DNA of 64,000 bases from Stratiolaelaps scimitus. Its lineage: Eukaryota > Arthropoda > Arachnida > Mesostigmata > Laelapidae. Below, one piece after another: positions 62,576 through 64,000 of this stretch. How positions within the stretch are numbered: the first letter of the stretch is position 1; every line of letters starts with the position of its first letter. The translations under genes were made by a program, and so were the position numbers. Location of the stretch: NCBI GenBank assembly GCA_019614645.1, contig JABWDB010000031.1:3162001-3226000 (forward strand), in the 5' to 3' direction. The notes under the pieces were generated by a model. That model was given only the letters and a program-made list of their open reading frames with translations, ran no database searches and had not been told where the DNA came from.

Positions 62576-63069
62576 TTTTTTTTTTTTTTTTTTAAAGGGG
62601 GGGTGTTGGCATGCTAATGCATGCCAACACCATGACCGCCCCCCCCTTATGGAACTGTTGACGATGTTCAACAGCACCACCCTTCCCGGTATCGCTTAGC
62701 GCATTCTTCAGTAAGGGTGGTGAGATGTGTACAAGCCCAGCCACGAGCACCACACATCCTCCTCACCGTACGGACATGACGTGGTTAGCTGACTCTCAGC
62801 TGCTTCCCTTCTCTCCCAATCTCTCAAGACCTCTGTGCACTTCCCGTCTGTGAACAACTACTGTGATCAATAGGGTGTTTGTAGAAAGCCCCGTGTATGT
62901 AAACATGCAGTATTTATGACGCATACAGGGGGTGTACGGTGCCTTCCTTTCTGCACAGTGGTAGCTATGCCGCAGACCACATTAGTTGCCACTACTACTT
63001 AACAAATCTTATTGCGGAGATACTGCCCATAAAAGTAAATATGACTCCACTCAGATTTGAACCTCAGAC
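62576..63069 (-). mobile_element. 494 bp SINE-like insertion with poly(A) and 15 bp target duplication
   Basis: Identical 15-mers TCCAGGCTCGCATCT flank it at 62561-62575 and 63070-63084. At the left end a run of T (62576-62593) is the poly(A) tail of a minus-strand insert. Near its 5' end GAGGTTCAAATCTGAG (minus strand) resembles a Pol III B box. A 13 bp perfect hairpin lies near the 3' end (62602-62631). Without it the LINE frame is continuous across the site, so it inserted after the LINE. No long frame lies inside. Confidence 0.75.
62602..62631. repeat. Perfect hairpin near the 3' end of the SINE-like insert
   Basis: GGTGTTGGCATGC (62602-62614) and GCATGCCAACACC (62619-62631) are perfect inverted repeats with a TAAT loop. 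G-rich and C-rich runs flank them and could extend the stem. Confidence 0.7.
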
Positions 63070-63295
63070 TCCAGGCTCGCATCTGGCTTCGCGCAATTTC
63101 CCGCTTCAGCATAACCCTAGCCTGTCTGAGCTCCACCACTGCGTCTAGTATCTGCCGTTCATTTCCTTCGCTTTTCGCGCTCAGTGCCTTGACTCGTCTC
63201 AGAGTCCTAAGAGAGGTGAGACGATGCTCTGCGATTTCTTCTGTCCACCAGTGCTTGGGAGATAATTGCTTTCTCCAAAGTGGGTGGATTCTTGC

Positions 63296-63697
63296 TTATT
63301 CACAGGCCTTCTCGAGCAGAGTCGTCGGAGGCGCCTGCTCTGATAAGCTCTCGCTCAATAGCCTCGATCGTTGCGTCCCTGCCCTGGAACCTGAGCTTAA
63401 CCCGTGGGGTGCTGGGAGCGTCAACCAGCCCCTCGTCAGTTTGAATACGATCCTGTCGCTCAACGTGTCCTTGTCGGCCAGGATCGTCCAGCAGACGATT
63501 TGGGCGGCGGACCTTGTATTGATCATCGTCAAGTCAACGAACGACATACCGTTTTCTCCAACAAATGTTGGCCCCTGCCCTGCTTCGTTCATCGTTGTCA
63601 TATCGTTCTCCGCCAGCCACTCCATGACCACGTGACTCCGTCTATCTGTGTGGGGCGAGCCGCTGGAGTAGATCCTCCCCGCCATACGTCCACCCAT
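63296..63697 (-). pseudogene. LINE endonuclease C-terminal half
   Basis: The frame begins MGGRMAGRIYSSGSPHTDRR and continues GPTFVGENGMSFVDLTMINT and CWTILADKDTLSDRIVFKLT. These match the endonuclease blocks 'GPTFV....SHIDLTL' and 'V...ETLSDHRYI.F' of R1-like LINEs. The catalytic SDH reads SDR, so a key His is lost. Confidence 0.7.
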
Positions 63698-64000
63698 GAG
63701 AGGCCATGGCCCGCTCCCGCATTGGTGACACTTCCTGAGTAGTCCATGATCGCCGTACTAGTCATTTTGTCCTTTATCCATGCCGTTTTCTGCTTTGCCA
63801 GGCTCTTTTGTCCGTTGCCCACCTTTCTTGTTTTTAACGCCTCTCTCTACGGAGAAGGAGTCGACACTGTTGCGCATCCTCTTGTTCTCTCTTCGTTTTG
63901 CCTTGGCTCCCAAATCGGTCTCGTAATCGATATCCATTTTCGTGACCGTCTCCATCTCACTCTCGGGCGGACTCGAGGAGGGAGGTCTTCGTCACCACCG

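Larger units (their letters stand above)
61400..64000 (-). mobile_element. R1-like LINE ORF2, decayed, runs off the window, with nested SINE
   Basis: On the minus strand from 64000 the order is: a charged segment, endonuclease C-terminal part (63700-63450), a linker (about 63330-63085), an interruption by an inserted element (62576-63069), linker text KKFLGDLERDPWGKP, RT fingers and palm (62507-61660), and a thumb start. It shares its style of motifs with the 33 kb element and is probably the same family. It is broken by several stops and frameshifts. The 5' end lies outside the window. Confidence 0.85.

Noticed and set aside
1..64000. CRISPR arrays, operons, rRNA genes, prophage
   Set aside because: No regularly spaced repeats, no ribosome-binding-site-led gene clusters and no rRNA sequence seen; the window is eukaryotic.

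Overview
This is eukaryotic, animal-type DNA, most likely from an arthropod. It contains spliced genes with GT-AG introns, a decayed mariner transposon, many non-LTR retrotransposon (LINE) remnants, several tRNA-derived SINE families and more than ten (TA)n microsatellites. There are no operons or bacterial-type genes. A mite or tick genome would fit, but no single sequence proves the lineage, so treat that as a guess.

Two host genes can be built exon by exon, both on the minus strand. The first (coding 24441 down to 19099, six coding exons with matching phases, 319 aa) is a type I membrane protein: signal peptide, CUB-like region, one LDL-receptor class A repeat, one transmembrane helix and a short acidic tail. 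This is the layout of nematode MIG-13 and is related to vertebrate LRP12. A likely 5' UTR exon lies 3.7 kb upstream, ending at 28183. The second (49180 down to 46936, about 141 aa in three coding exons) is a small soluble protein I do not recognise. A GC- and CpG-rich, ATG-free 5' leader exon with a (CAG)n tract at 51856 to about 52125 probably belongs to it. A third GC-rich, triplet-repeat region at 9000-10860 looks like the promoter and 5' end of a plus-strand gene. A possible first coding exon lies at 10541-10664; the rest of that gene is not visible.

The rest is mostly mobile-element debris. LINE remnants lie at 14039-16045 (-), 33150-37600 (+), 37640-38010 (-), 39500-41010 (+, split by a SINE), 56100-56445 (+), 56640-56960 (-), 57960-58400 (-), 59900-61110 (+) and 61400-64000 (-), with a short antisense relative at 6285-6405. 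The 33 kb and 61-64 kb elements are R1/LOA-like: zinc-knuckle ORF1, apurinic-type endonuclease, reverse transcriptase, and a C-terminal Cys/His region. The 61-64 kb element carries a nested 494 bp SINE-like insertion with a poly(A) tail and a 15 bp target-site duplication. Two dispersed SINE families (called A and B here) and one further two-copy repeat (C) recur in both orientations.

Large parts of the window (for example 546-2550, 6845-8930, 10680-13990, 17000-19050, 41010-46900 and 52330-56090) hold no gene I can support. Nothing here is clearly an undescribed biological system. The most novel items are the unrecognised 141 aa gene, with its two possible C-termini and CpG-rich leader, and the SINE families.
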